A stretch of DNA of 64,000 nt from Flavobacteriales bacterium (GTDB taxonomy: Bacteria > Bacteroidota > Bacteroidia > Flavobacteriales > Flavobacteriaceae): positions 186,001 through 250,000 of the forward strand of contig JALWTX010000022.1 in NCBI GenBank assembly GCA_026993355.1, given 5' to 3'. Positions within the stretch are counted from its first letter, which is position 1. The number at the start of each line of letters is the position of its first letter. The notes under the pieces are model-generated. The model saw nothing but the letters and a program-made list of their open reading frames with translations, did not search any database and was not told the origin of the DNA. A program made the translations under genes and the position numbers. Shown piece after piece: positions 34,947 through 43,075 of this stretch.

Positions 34947-36428
34947 TTATTTACTTCCTAAAATTTGTTGAATATAATGCGCTTTATCTAATAACGCACT
35001 AGCGGCATCATTGAGATAACCGGTAATAATATCGGGATAAACACCGACAACGATAATGAATATTGCCAATAATGACATTGCTACCAAAGCATTAATAGAT
35101 GGTTTATGTGCCACCGCTTCCATTTCTTCTTTGGCAAAATAAATGCGCCCGACTGCTCTTAAATAGTAAACCAATTCGATAATGGTTACCAACAAAATAC
35201 CAATAATCAGATACATCATTTTTTGGTCGGATGCCGAAATCAAAATATAAAATTTACTCCAAAATCCCGAAAACGGCGGAAAGCCGACTATGGCAAAGGC
35301 AGCCAATGAAAACAAAGCGGACACATAAGGCAATTGTTTGTGCATACCGTTTAAGCCGACCAAACGTTTATCGTCGGCATTGTAGATGAAATAACTACCC
35401 GTCATAAACAGTAAGGACTTGATAACCGCGTGATTGAGCATCAAAAAGATGGCGCCGAATACCGCCAATTTGCTGCCGATACCAAAGGCAATCAATACCA
35501 AGCCAACTTGCCCGATACTGGAATATGCCAACATTCGTTTGAGATTTTTTTGTGCAATGGCAGCGATTTCCGCTATGAGCATTGTTACAAATCCCATTAC
35601 AATCAAATAATTATGCACGCCCGATACGTCAAACAACGTGAATAACACCCGCACCAAAGCATACACACCGGCTATAGAAACCACCGCAGCAAAGGTTGCA
35701 CTGGTAGGCGACGGTGCTTGTTCGTAAGCGTCCGGCGCCCAGCCATTGAGCGGAAACATTTCGGCTTCAATTCCCAAAGCGATTAAGAAAAATATCAAGG
35801 CGGTTATTTTCATCGTTTGTGGTACAAAAGCCATTCTTTCAGCAATTTGCGCCATATTGAGCGTACCGGTTTGGGTGTAGATAATCAAAATAGCTAATAA
35901 CAAAAATGTAGAAGCTAAACTTCCGATGAGCAGGTATTTAAATCCGGCTTCAGCGACATTTCTTTCTCGGTAAAATGCCGTCAAAGAATAGGCAGTAATA
36001 CCGACAATTTCGATAAACACAAACATATTGAACAAATCACCGGTAATAATCACCCCGATAGAACCGGCAACCATCATCATTTGTAATATTTCGTAATGCT
36101 TAACGACTCCGCCTTTCAAAGTACGTTTAAAACGAAAACCGTAAAGCCAAATGATAAAGCCCAAAACCGACACCATTGTCGCCAAAAATGCCGTAAAAGG
36201 CGTTAAAACCAAATTGATGCCCCAAGGCGGACGCCAGCCGGCAATCACTTCGCTAATCATCCCGGTTTGTGAGACTTGCTGCATCAACACAAAGGAAATT
36301 ATGACATTGTAAAACAAGACAATTCCCGGTACCACACGCGCCGCATCTTTATAGAGCTTGGTGAGCAACGGAATTGCAAAAGCCGCCAACAGGGGCGCTA
36401 CGATATAATGAACCGGACTAATTACCAT
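34947..36428 (-). CDS. mbxH: MbxH-like first MrpD-type ion pump subunit
   Basis: 493 residues, about 14 hydrophobic helices, the usual MrpD length. The helix-5 Glu is seen in MFVFIEIVGITAYSL. At the helix-7 site where related pumps have GIKA..P, this protein reads LGIEAEMFPLNGWAPDAY, with Glu in place of Lys; MLNHAVIKSLLFMTG holds a further Lys. It overlaps the MrpC-like gene by 7 bp and lies 4 bases before the second pump gene, so all three should be co-translated. Confidence 0.9.
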   Translation of the reverse strand: MVISPVHYIVAPLLAAFAIPLLTKLYKDAARVVPGIVLFYNVIISFVLMQQVSQTGMISEVIAGWRPPWGINLVLTPFTAFLATMVSVLGFIIWLYGFRFKRTLKGGVVKHYEILQMMMVAGSIGVIITGDLFNMFVFIEIVGITAYSLTAFYRERNVAEAGFKYLLIGSLASTFLLLAILIIYTQTGTLNMAQIAERMAFVPQTMKITALIFFLIALGIEAEMFPLNGWAPDAYEQAPSPTSATFAAVVSIAGVYALVRVLFTLFDVSGVHNYLIVMGFVTMLIAEIAAIAQKNLKRMLAYSSIGQVGLVLIAFGIGSKLAVFGAIFLMLNHAVIKSLLFMTGSYFIYNADDKRLVGLNGMHKQLPYVSALFSLAAFAIVGFPPFSGFWSKFYILISASDQKMMYLIIGILLVTIIELVYYLRAVGRIYFAKEEMEAVAHKPSINALVAMSLLAIFIIVVGVYPDIITGYLNDAASALLDKAHYIQQILGSK

Positions 36429-36814
36429 TTCAGTGATTTTATTTGATCAATATTTGCTGTATGATGATGTTTGTATAATCGAATAACCAAGGATAAAGCC
36501 AATGCCGTTACGGCAAAACCGATAACGATTGCCGTCAATACCAATGCTTGCGGAACAGGGTCAACCATTCTGCCGGCTGCGTGTTCGTTGCCGGGTGAAA
36601 AGATGGGTGCCGTACCATTTTGAATATAGCCCACCGCTACAAAAAGCAAATGCACGCCGGCATCAATTATTGATAAGCCGATGACGATTTTTACCAAATG
36701 TTTTTTGAGTAATACAGCATATAAGCCAATCAGAATCAGCATAATAGCCGTCCCATAAACCGCTATGGTTATCAGGTCTTTATATTTGATGAACAAGTCG
36801 TTAAATTCTGTCAT
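36422..36814 (-). CDS. mbxG: MbxG-like (MrpC/NuoK) subunit
   Basis: 130 residues, three hydrophobic helices. The MrpC/NuoK pattern is VIGLSIIDAGVHLLFVAVGY, then DPVPQALVLTAIVIGFAVTALALSLVIRLY. It is part of the antiporter-like membrane arm and overlaps the downstream MrpD-like gene by 7 bp. Confidence 0.88.
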   Translation of the reverse strand: MTEFNDLFIKYKDLITIAVYGTAIMLILIGLYAVLLKKHLVKIVIGLSIIDAGVHLLFVAVGYIQNGTAPIFSPGNEHAAGRMVDPVPQALVLTAIVIGFAVTALALSLVIRLYKHHHTANIDQIKSLKW

Positions 36815-37161
36815 TTATTTGTTATTTCTGGTTATTTAGTTATACTGGTTATTTGATGATTTGTCATTCCGAACGTAGTGAGAAATCTCACTTTATATTT
36901 CTAATTTTTTATAGATTCCTCATCGCTCGTCGTGCCTCCTCGCTCTGTCGGAATGACAACCGGTGTCATTTCAAATGTGCTACCTGTCATTTCGAACGCA
37001 GTGAGAAATCTTACAATTCATTTCATATTACGATTTCATATTTTTTTACAACAGAGTATCACAGAGTTTTCATTTTTCATTCTCAATTATCCATTCTCAA
37101 TTTTCTATTATATCTTATCCAATCCGCACTTTCCACTAAAAAAACTTTCAACTTTCAACAT
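36815..37161. repeat. Composite dispersed-repeat block (347 bases)
   Basis: No gene. It has GGTTATTTAG runs, TGTCATTCCGAAC...GTGAGAAATCT (36862-36888), an AGATTCCTCATCG...GGAATGACA arm (about 36913-36959), a second TGTCATTTCGAAC...GTGAGAAATCT (36985-37011), an ACAACAGAGTATCACAGAGT stretch and CATTCTCAATTATCC runs. Confidence 0.8.
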
Positions 37162-37899
37162 TCAACTCTTTTTTATCTTCAACAAAATATCCAATATATT
37201 CGTCAATTCCGTGCCTACTTTAATTCCGATAAAAATATAGATTAAAGGAATTAATCCCCCACTAATCAAATCGTTCAGCGTACCAACGGAATGTGTATTT
37301 TGCAAAAACGAGCCATACACAAACAAGCCGTAAAGTCCGACTGCCACAAATGCCAAGCCGGCCAAACTTTCGAGCCATACCATTACATTGTGATTCGTCT
37401 CAAAATGCTTGTAGGTAATGAGCATCAATAAAAATCCGGTGGCAATAATGGCGCCTCCTTGAAATCCACCACCCGGTGTTAAATGCCCGTGGACAAAAAC
37501 ATAAATTCCTAACAATAATATCAACGGAAATAAGATTTTAGCTCCTGTTCTCACTAAACTTGACGAAGGTAAACGCACCCGTTCCACATCTTTTTTTGAC
37601 GCTTCTTTTTCTTCCTCATCATCTTCTTTACGGTACAAAATACTAGCCAATCCCGTAGCTGCTAAAAACAATACGGTTACTTCACCCAAGGTGTCAAATC
37701 CCCTGAAATTTACGACAATAGCCGTAATGGAATTAGCCGTTTGCAAAGTTTCCGGTGATTCTTTTAAATAATATGCCGCTACTTTATCCGGATTGTTCAA
37801 ATCGCCACGACGGTCCGCCCCAAACGGAATGGCTTTAAATGTCGTCGCCAAAGACCAACCCACTATGGCAATTAATATGAATATGATGTATTTTTTCAT
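37162..37899 (-). CDS. mbxF: MbxF-like subunit: MbhE-type segment fused to MrpB
   Basis: 245 residues. The first 95 resemble MbhE or the MrpA C-terminal end (NSITAIVVNFRGFDTLGEV, then LFLAATG). After a charged cytoplasmic linker (EDDEEEKEASKKD), residues about 110-245 are MrpB: HGHLTPGGGFQGGAIIATGF and GTLNDLISGGLIPLIYIFIGIKVGTELT. The fusion agrees with the MBX operon, where E and F functions are combined. Repeat-filled gaps lie on both sides, unlike the tight archaeal operon. Confidence 0.85.
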   Translation of the reverse strand: MKKYIIFILIAIVGWSLATTFKAIPFGADRRGDLNNPDKVAAYYLKESPETLQTANSITAIVVNFRGFDTLGEVTVLFLAATGLASILYRKEDDEEEKEASKKDVERVRLPSSSLVRTGAKILFPLILLLGIYVFVHGHLTPGGGFQGGAIIATGFLLMLITYKHFETNHNVMVWLESLAGLAFVAVGLYGLFVYGSFLQNTHSVGTLNDLISGGLIPLIYIFIGIKVGTELTNILDILLKIKKS

Positions 37900-38003
37900 T
37901 TCAGATTTCAGATTTTCGATTTCAGATTTTCGATTTCAGACGTTGCACCGCAACGTTTCTACACACTTTCTTTCAACTTTTAACTTTCAACTAAAAAATT
38001 TTC
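37900..38003. repeat. Short repeat-filled gap
   Basis: TTTCAGATTTTCGA runs, a palindrome AGACGTTGCACCGCAACGT (37938-37956) with TTTCTAC after it, and TTCAACTTTTAAC runs. No gene. Confidence 0.7.
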
Positions 38004-38279
38004 CTAAAATTTTTTAATATGATCCTCACTGTATTCATCCTCATTTCGTGATGTATTTCGTATGGTAATGATAAAAATAATCGTGGTTAATGCAATTCCT
38101 ATTGCCGCCTCGGTGATAGCCACATCCGGTGCTTGTAACAGATAGAAAAACACGGATAACACCACACTGATGATTCCTGTTGCCAAAACGGCATACAATA
38201 AATCTTTCTGCATCACAGCATAAATTGCTGCTGCGATTAATATGATTGCCATTACGATTAAAAATAGAATTAAGGACAT
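38004..38279 (-). CDS. mbxD: MbxD-like (MbhD / DUF4040) subunit
   Basis: 91 residues, two to three hydrophobic helices. The DUF4040 pattern is MQKDLLYAVLATGIISVVLSVFFYLLQAPDVAITEAAIGIALTT split over two helices; the acidic APDVAITEAAIG motif is shared with the MrpA C-terminal region and MbhD. The charged end (NTSRNEDEYSEDH) is cytoplasmic. Part of the antiporter-like arm. Confidence 0.85.
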   Translation of the reverse strand: MSLILFLIVMAIILIAAAIYAVMQKDLLYAVLATGIISVVLSVFFYLLQAPDVAITEAAIGIALTTIIFIITIRNTSRNEDEYSEDHIKKF

Positions 38280-38517
38280 TTTTTATTTTTTTGGTTATTT
38301 GCCTGCCCCGATTTCCATCGGGGGTTATTTGATGATATTGGTTATTTGATTTTGATTGTCATTTCGAACGTAGTGAGAAATCTAATTTTCATTTAAATAG
38401 ATTCCTCGTCGTTCGACGTGCCTCCACTCTCTGTCAGAATGACAAGCGCACTTGGCACTTTAACGCTTTCCACTATCCACAAAAGACGAATTCCAATTCG
38501 TCTCTACACACTTTCCA
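38280..38517. repeat. Dispersed-repeat block
   Basis: GGTTATTTG runs, a hairpin GCCCCGATTTCCATCGGGG (38304-38322), TGTCATTTCGAAC...GTGAGAAATCT (38357-38383), AGATTCCTCGTCG...AGAATGACA (about 38398-38443), and a palindrome AGACGAATTCCAATTCGTCT (about 38485-38504). No gene. Confidence 0.75.
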
Positions 38518-38889
38518 CTAATTTATACTTTCCTCATCAGACGCACGACCGTGTGTATCTTCTGCTTCGTAATCATCTACTTTTTTCTTAAAAAACGGAC
38601 GAATACCACTCTTGTACGATGCTCTTGCCAAGGCATGCGAACTCAAAGGATTGGATATCCCGATAAACAGAATTATCACAATGAGTTTAATCAGCCAACC
38701 GGGTTGCATCAGTCCTACGCCCAAAACTACACTCATTGCACCCAAAGTAGATGCTTTGGTACCGGCTTGCAAGCGGTTATACAAATCGGGCATACGGTAA
38801 ATTCCCAAGGCGCCGAGAAACAGAAAAATACTGCCCAATAGCACAAAAAACAGTCCGATATATTCCAATATATTATTAAATGTATCCAT
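38518..38889 (-). CDS. mbxC: MbxC-like (MrpG) subunit
   Basis: 123 residues. MrpG pattern: GLFFVLLGSIFLFLGALGIYRMPDLYNRLQAGTKASTLGAMSVVLGVGL split over two helices, then ISNPLSSHALARASY. The conserved core ends near residue 95. The last dozen or so residues (DTHGRASDEESIN) are partly encoded by an AGACGCACG...CGTGTGT palindrome (38539-38557), so the tail seems to have been rewritten by a repeat. Start and stop abut mbxB (1-bp overlap). Confidence 0.87.
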   Translation of the reverse strand: MDTFNNILEYIGLFFVLLGSIFLFLGALGIYRMPDLYNRLQAGTKASTLGAMSVVLGVGLMQPGWLIKLIVIILFIGISNPLSSHALARASYKSGIRPFFKKKVDDYEAEDTHGRASDEESIN

Positions 38890-39146
38890 TATAATGCTTT
38901 TTCTATATAACGTGCAATCACGATAATCCCGATAAAACCCAAAACGGCGTAAACCAATGCCAAATCGATATAAATGTATCGCTGAAATAAATAGCCCAAT
39001 AAGACCAATCCTGCTATCCCAATTACCGAGAGCGTATCGAGTGCAATAGCCCTGTCGGCTGCCGTAGGTCCTTTGACAAATCGCATAAAAGCTAAAAAAC
39101 TGCCTATGCTGATTAAAACGATTGCTGTGTATATGATTATGTTCAT
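38889..39146 (-). CDS. mbxB: MbxB-like (MrpF) subunit
   Basis: 85 residues, three hydrophobic helices. MrpF signature: RFVKGPTAADRAIALDTLSVIG, followed by YIDLALVYAVLGFIGIIVIARYIE. It is a small membrane subunit of the antiporter-like arm, overlapping mbxC by 1 bp. Confidence 0.88.
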   Translation of the reverse strand: MNIIIYTAIVLISIGSFLAFMRFVKGPTAADRAIALDTLSVIGIAGLVLLGYLFQRYIYIDLALVYAVLGFIGIIVIARYIEKAL

Positions 39147-39333
39147 TTTTTTCTGGTTATTTGGTTAATCGGTTATTTGGTTATTTGAGATTCCTTCCCG
39201 ACATTCGTCGGGACAGGCTGTCGCTCGTCCCTCGCTCTGTCGGAATGACAATTGCTATCATTTCGAACGCAGTGAGAAATCTAATTCTCCATTATCAATT
39301 TTCAATTCATCTACGATTCCCAACTTCCACTCT
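39147..39333. repeat. Dispersed-repeat block
   Basis: GGTTATTTGGTTAATCGG runs, an AGATTCCTTCCCGACATTCGTCGGGACAGG-type arm broken by GCTCTGTCGGAATGACA (about 39188-39250), TATCATTTCGAAC...GTGAGAAATCT (39256-39282) and CCATTATCAATTTTC runs. No gene. Confidence 0.75.
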
Positions 39334-39852
39334 CTAGTTATGGCTTCTATATATCTTCAACAAAACCTTCTCAAACGGTTCGGCTATTTCTTTATAAATT
39401 TCGTCTTTATTTTTGGTTGTTACGTCTATCCAATGTATATAAAATTTATTCCCAATGACATCTATCGTCAGGGTTCCGGGTGTCAGCGTGATGCTGTTTG
39501 CCAAGACCATTTTAGCAAAATTATTTTTCAATTTTGTCTCAAAACTTACAATACCCGGATTGATCGGCAATTTCGGATTGATAACCCGCCGTGCTACGTC
39601 AAAATTTGCTTTGACCAACGCCACCAAAAACACAAAGAAGTATTGAATAAAATATATAATGTGTGACGGCATAATCAAAATGGGATCGCAACAATCAAAA
39701 TTGACCACCGTGATGTATGCCACCACCAAACTTAATATAATACCGGTAATAATTTCAGCCGGTTGTAACGAAGTGGTAAAAGCATACCAAATCAAAAAAA
39801 CTATAAAAAATGTATAGAGATATCGACTAATTGAAAAGTTTTTTCTTGACAT
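39334..39852 (-). CDS. mbxA: MbxA-like (MrpE) subunit, first gene of the mbx series
   Basis: 172 residues. MrpE pattern: FLIWYAFTTSLQPAEIITGIILSLVVAYI, then VALVKANFDVARRVINPKLPINPGIV and MVLANSITLTPGTLTIDVIGNKFYIHWID. MrpE supports assembly of antiporter complexes. It is the most upstream gene of the series and faces ridA across a 271-base divergent gap, so the mbx promoter should be there. Confidence 0.88.
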   Translation of the reverse strand: MSRKNFSISRYLYTFFIVFLIWYAFTTSLQPAEIITGIILSLVVAYITVVNFDCCDPILIMPSHIIYFIQYFFVFLVALVKANFDVARRVINPKLPINPGIVSFETKLKNNFAKMVLANSITLTPGTLTIDVIGNKFYIHWIDVTTKNKDEIYKEIAEPFEKVLLKIYRSHN

Positions 39853-40123
39853 ATCGGCATTATTTTCATTTCAAAAATACCCGATTGAGGAAGTTCTTTT
39901 TATGAAAAATATCAGGTTTTATCAAAATTATATTGCAAATTTGTTAATTAAAATGTTTCTAAATAGTTTTTTGTTACATTTTATGTAATTCATAAAATAT
40001 AAAATGGAAAATGATTAAACCTTAAAATATTGTTTTAACTATTAAAAAAATTGTATTTTTGAGAAATCTTAATCACAAAGTTTGCAGTTTAAAAATTGAA
40101 TTGTAGAAATTAAAATATATGAT
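39853..40123. promoter_or_regulatory. Divergent intergenic region between mbxA and ridA
   Basis: AT-rich and free of the island's repeats. On the minus strand TATTTTTG (39879-39872) and TAATTTTG (39930-39923) match TAnnTTTG and could be mbx promoters, though neither has a good -33 partner. On the plus side TTG (40030-40032) and TATTTTTG (40054-40061), 21 bases apart, form a plausible ridA promoter 62 bases from its start. Confidence 0.45.
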
Positions 40124-40507
40124 ATGAAAATCCAAATTACTTCCAACGATGCGCCCGCTCCTATTGGACCTTACAGTCAAGCTATCAAAACAGGTGGCAT
40201 TATGTTTATTTCTGGACAAATTCCGATGAATGCTTTAACCGGCGAACTTATTTTAGATAATATTGAACTGGCTACACATTTAGTCATGGAAAATTTGCGA
40301 GCTATTCTTAAAGAAGCTGACATGAATTTCGGCAATGTCGTTAAAACCAGTATTTTCTTAAAAGATATGAATGATTTTGCAGTCGTCAATGAAATTTATG
40401 GTGGTTACTTTAACGGCAATACACCGCCACCGGCGCGTGAAACCGTTCAAGTAGCAAAATTGCCCAAAGATGTACAAGTAGAAATTTCGGCTATTGCCGT
40501 AAAATAA
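40124..40507 (+). CDS. ridA: RidA family enamine/imine deaminase
   Basis: 127 residues. RidA hydrolyses reactive 2-aminoacrylate and related imines. Family signatures are DAPAPIGPYSQAIKTGG at the start, LFISGQIP-like MFISGQIPMN, the conserved NLRAILKEADMNFGNVVKTSIFLKD, and the C-terminal PPARETVQVAKLPKDVQVEI with the substrate-binding Arg (PARE). Monocistronic. A weak CTTGG...CCAAG hairpin with a T run follows. Confidence 0.95.
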   Translation: MKIQITSNDAPAPIGPYSQAIKTGGIMFISGQIPMNALTGELILDNIELATHLVMENLRAILKEADMNFGNVVKTSIFLKDMNDFAVVNEIYGGYFNGNTPPPARETVQVAKLPKDVQVEISAIAVK

Positions 40508-40526
40508 TAAGACTGTAAATTTATAA

Positions 40527-40562
40527 AAAGCTTGGCGGTTTCACAATCTCCAAGTTTTTTTT
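40527..40562. terminator. Hairpin between convergent ridA and kinase genes
   Basis: CTTGG (40531-40535) pairs with CCAAG (40550-40554), with A-rich sequence on one side and eight T on the other. Confidence 0.5.
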
Positions 40563-41409
40563 ATGAGTTTTGCTGATGATAGGCAATCAATCGGTCAATT
40601 GGTCTTCGAATCACATCTTTAATTGTTATACCGTATTTACTAGCAACTTCCTCCAAAACGGGTCGAAAAAAATAGGCTATTGAACCGATAAAATACACTG
40701 GTACTTCATGGACTTTGGGATAAGGTAATACGCGTGTTTCCATAAATTCCTCAAACCCCTTGGATATGAGTTGGTGCATATAAGGTTCTTCTTTATGATC
40801 AAACATAAATTCGGCAAATTGACCTAAATAAGCATTCGGACTGTCTTCTTGATACAAATTTCGCTTGATTTCATCGGCATCCAGATTGTATTTTTGTGCA
40901 AAATCCTGTGCAATAGCTTCCGGCATCCGTTTGTAGTAATAATCTTGAATCAATTTCTTGCCAAAATAATTGCCACTGGCTTCATCCATCAAAATATAAC
41001 CCAGCGAAAGCACATTTTGATGCATCTTTTGCCCGTCATAATAACACGAATTAGAACCCGTTCCTAAAATACAAACAATGGCTTCTGCCCCACCCGACGC
41101 GGCATAAACCGCACCAAGCATATCTTCCGCTACCTTAATTTTTGCATTCGGAAAAATCTTTTGCAAAACTTTTGCCAATTTGGCATTGGGTTTGGACGTA
41201 CCACAACCGGCACCATAAAAATAAATAGCGTTAACTTGATCGGCTTTTTTGTTTAACTCAAAATTGTTAATCAAACGTGTTTCTAATTGAGATTCGGTTA
41301 AAATTGCCGGATTTAAACCCTTAGTTCTCGTTCTGAAAATTTCTTGTTTTTCGTCGTCCAAAGCAATCCAATCTACTTTGGTTGAACCACCGTCTGCAAT
41401 TAGTATCAT
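40561..41409 (-). CDS. BadF/BadG-type ATPase, N-acetylglucosamine kinase-like
   Basis: 282 residues of the ASKHA (actin-like) fold. Phosphate 1 motif IADGGSTKVDW is at the N-terminus, an ADP motif region ILGTGSNSCYYDG near 113-125 and LMDEASGNYFGKKLIQDYY after it. Bacteroidota proteins of this type are usually annotated as glucosamine or N-acetylglucosamine kinases acting in amino-sugar recycling. Exact sugar unproven. It lies at the end of the glucan gene cluster but is separated from it by palindromic repeats. Confidence 0.8.
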   Translation of the reverse strand: MILIADGGSTKVDWIALDDEKQEIFRTRTKGLNPAILTESQLETRLINNFELNKKADQVNAIYFYGAGCGTSKPNAKLAKVLQKIFPNAKIKVAEDMLGAVYAASGGAEAIVCILGTGSNSCYYDGQKMHQNVLSLGYILMDEASGNYFGKKLIQDYYYKRMPEAIAQDFAQKYNLDADEIKRNLYQEDSPNAYLGQFAEFMFDHKEEPYMHQLISKGFEEFMETRVLPYPKVHEVPVYFIGSIAYFFRPVLEEVASKYGITIKDVIRRPIDRLIAYHQQNS

Positions 41410-41439
41410 AGATTTGTAAATTAGTTAAAAGTTTTTCAT

Positions 41440-41543
41440 GACCAAGTAGGTTTTGCCAACCTGCTAGGTCTTTTTATTTATTCATTTACAGTTGTTCATC
41501 ATACTTTTTTAGACCTATTAGGTTTTTGAAACCTAACAGGTCT
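41440..41543. repeat. Two GACCTAnTAGGTT-class palindromes
   Basis: GACCAAGTAGG...CCTGCTAGGTC (41440-41470) and AGACCTATTAGG...CCTAACAGGTCT (41511-41543), each an imperfect inverted repeat with a short TTTTG-type centre. Same family as copies at 43012, 43094, 45429 and 47321. Confidence 0.8.
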
Positions 41544-41556
41544 ATATTAGTCTATA

Positions 41557-42990
41557 TTACTTAATCAAAACATAATATCCCCAAGCAGGTAGATTTATGC
41601 TTTCAGACAAATTTACATCTTTTCCGGTAAAATAATCTTTGTAATTTCCTAGAACAGCAAACTTAAATTGCTGTAGTTCCGGTGACATGTTTCCAATAAA
41701 AACAACTTCCTTGCCTTTTTTTATCCGTTTAAAAGCTAAAACTTTATCATTATCGACTTTTATGCGTTGGTAAACCGCCGGATGTTTACCACCATTCAAA
41801 GCAGGATTATTATTTTTGAGTTTTCCTAATTTTGCATAAAAATCAAAGTCGTTGCCATTGGTTCTGTCAATCAAATCTTTTTCAAAGAATTTTAACCGGT
41901 GGTGCAAACCGTATTCTTGTCCACTGTAAATCAACGGCATACCTTTAATCATAAAGGTTATCACACGCATCAATTCTTTGGCTTTGCCAAAAGTTTCGTC
42001 TTCTGTACCTTTCCAAGAATTTTCATCATGATTGGCAGTAAAGTTCATCAAAATATCATCGGGTTCATACATCGTATCGATTTTTTTGACATACTTATCC
42101 CAATCTTTGACGGTCTTTTTTCCTTTGGCAATGTCTGCCAGCAAAAAATGAGATTCCCAGCCATAGCAAGCATCAAATATGTTGTCTTTAAGTAATTCGG
42201 GTTCCCAAGCTTCCGCCAGCATAAAAACAGGCTTGGTGTGTCGTAATTTATGAATGGCATAACGCCAGAAATCAACAGGCACTTCTCCTGCCACATCACA
42301 GCGAAATCCGTCTATATCAGCCGTTTTTAACCAATATTGCATCGATTTAATCATTTCTTGTCGCATAGCCGGATTGTCATAATTCAAATCCGCGACATCT
42401 TGCCAACCCTTGGAAGTGCCATCTGCATTAAGCGGGTCGGTGATTTCTCCCTTTTTATTATGTGTGTAATAATCCGGATGTTTTTTTATCCAAGGATGGT
42501 CCCAACCGGTGTGGTTTGCCACCCAGTCCAGAATCACAATTTGTCCGTTTTCGTGGGCTTTGGCAACCAGGTTTTTTAAATCGTCCAAAGTGCCAAAATC
42601 AGGATTGACAGCCGTGTAATCTGCTACGGCATACGGACTGCCTAAATATTTATTACGCTCTTCGAGATTTTTAATTTGTGATACAAATGTATCACCTGTG
42701 GCTTTGCGTTTGACTTTTGAAATGGGATAAATCGGCATCAACCAGATGATTTTAACGCCCATTTTCTTCAATTTCGGCAAATCCTTGGCAAAAGCATTTA
42801 AAGTCCCTTCGGGGGAATATTGCCGCATATTGGCTTCGTAAATAACTGCTGTTTCCAACAAATCGTCGTTGACCAATGATTTTTGCGCCTGTTTAGGTTC
42901 AACTTGTGATTGAACCGATTGTTTTTTGCTTACTTGTTTACAAGCAGTAAGCATTGCGATGATACTTACTAGGAACAGGATTTTTTTCAT
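41557..42990 (-). CDS. GH13 alpha-amylase family lipoprotein
   Basis: 477 residues. Lipobox IAMLTAC (C17), so it is membrane-anchored. The (beta/alpha)8 GH13 motifs are complete: region I DWVANHTG, region II GFRCDVAGE (nucleophile Asp), region III MLAEAWEPE (acid Glu) and region IV FTANHDENSW (stabilising Asp). It hydrolyses alpha-1,4-glucans, most likely maltodextrins in the periplasm or at the surface. It is the last of three GH13 genes on this strand and follows palindromic repeats. Confidence 0.92.
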   Translation of the reverse strand: MKKILFLVSIIAMLTACKQVSKKQSVQSQVEPKQAQKSLVNDDLLETAVIYEANMRQYSPEGTLNAFAKDLPKLKKMGVKIIWLMPIYPISKVKRKATGDTFVSQIKNLEERNKYLGSPYAVADYTAVNPDFGTLDDLKNLVAKAHENGQIVILDWVANHTGWDHPWIKKHPDYYTHNKKGEITDPLNADGTSKGWQDVADLNYDNPAMRQEMIKSMQYWLKTADIDGFRCDVAGEVPVDFWRYAIHKLRHTKPVFMLAEAWEPELLKDNIFDACYGWESHFLLADIAKGKKTVKDWDKYVKKIDTMYEPDDILMNFTANHDENSWKGTEDETFGKAKELMRVITFMIKGMPLIYSGQEYGLHHRLKFFEKDLIDRTNGNDFDFYAKLGKLKNNNPALNGGKHPAVYQRIKVDNDKVLAFKRIKKGKEVVFIGNMSPELQQFKFAVLGNYKDYFTGKDVNLSESINLPAWGYYVLIK

Positions 42991-43011
42991 TTTTATTATT
43001 TTTTTGTTTCC

Positions 43012-43044
43012 AGACCTACTAGGTTTAGTAAACCTAGTAGGTCT
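43012..43044. repeat. AGACCTACTAGGTTT palindrome
   Basis: AGACCTACTAGGTTT pairs perfectly with AAACCTAGTAGGTCT around AGT. It lies in the gap between two GH13 genes. Confidence 0.85.
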
Positions 43045-43075
43045 TGTTAATATTTTGATTTTCAGCTTATTATAA

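Noticed and set aside
18868-39333. CRISPR array
   Set aside because: The repeats are palindromic, irregularly spaced, spread between genes and without spacers or cas genes.
26177-39852. Ordinary complex I or a stand-alone Mrp Na+/H+ antiporter
   Set aside because: Mrp-type E, F, G, B and C subunits are absent from complex I, and NuoB/C/D/H/I-like subunits are absent from Mrp; the gene order is that of MBX.
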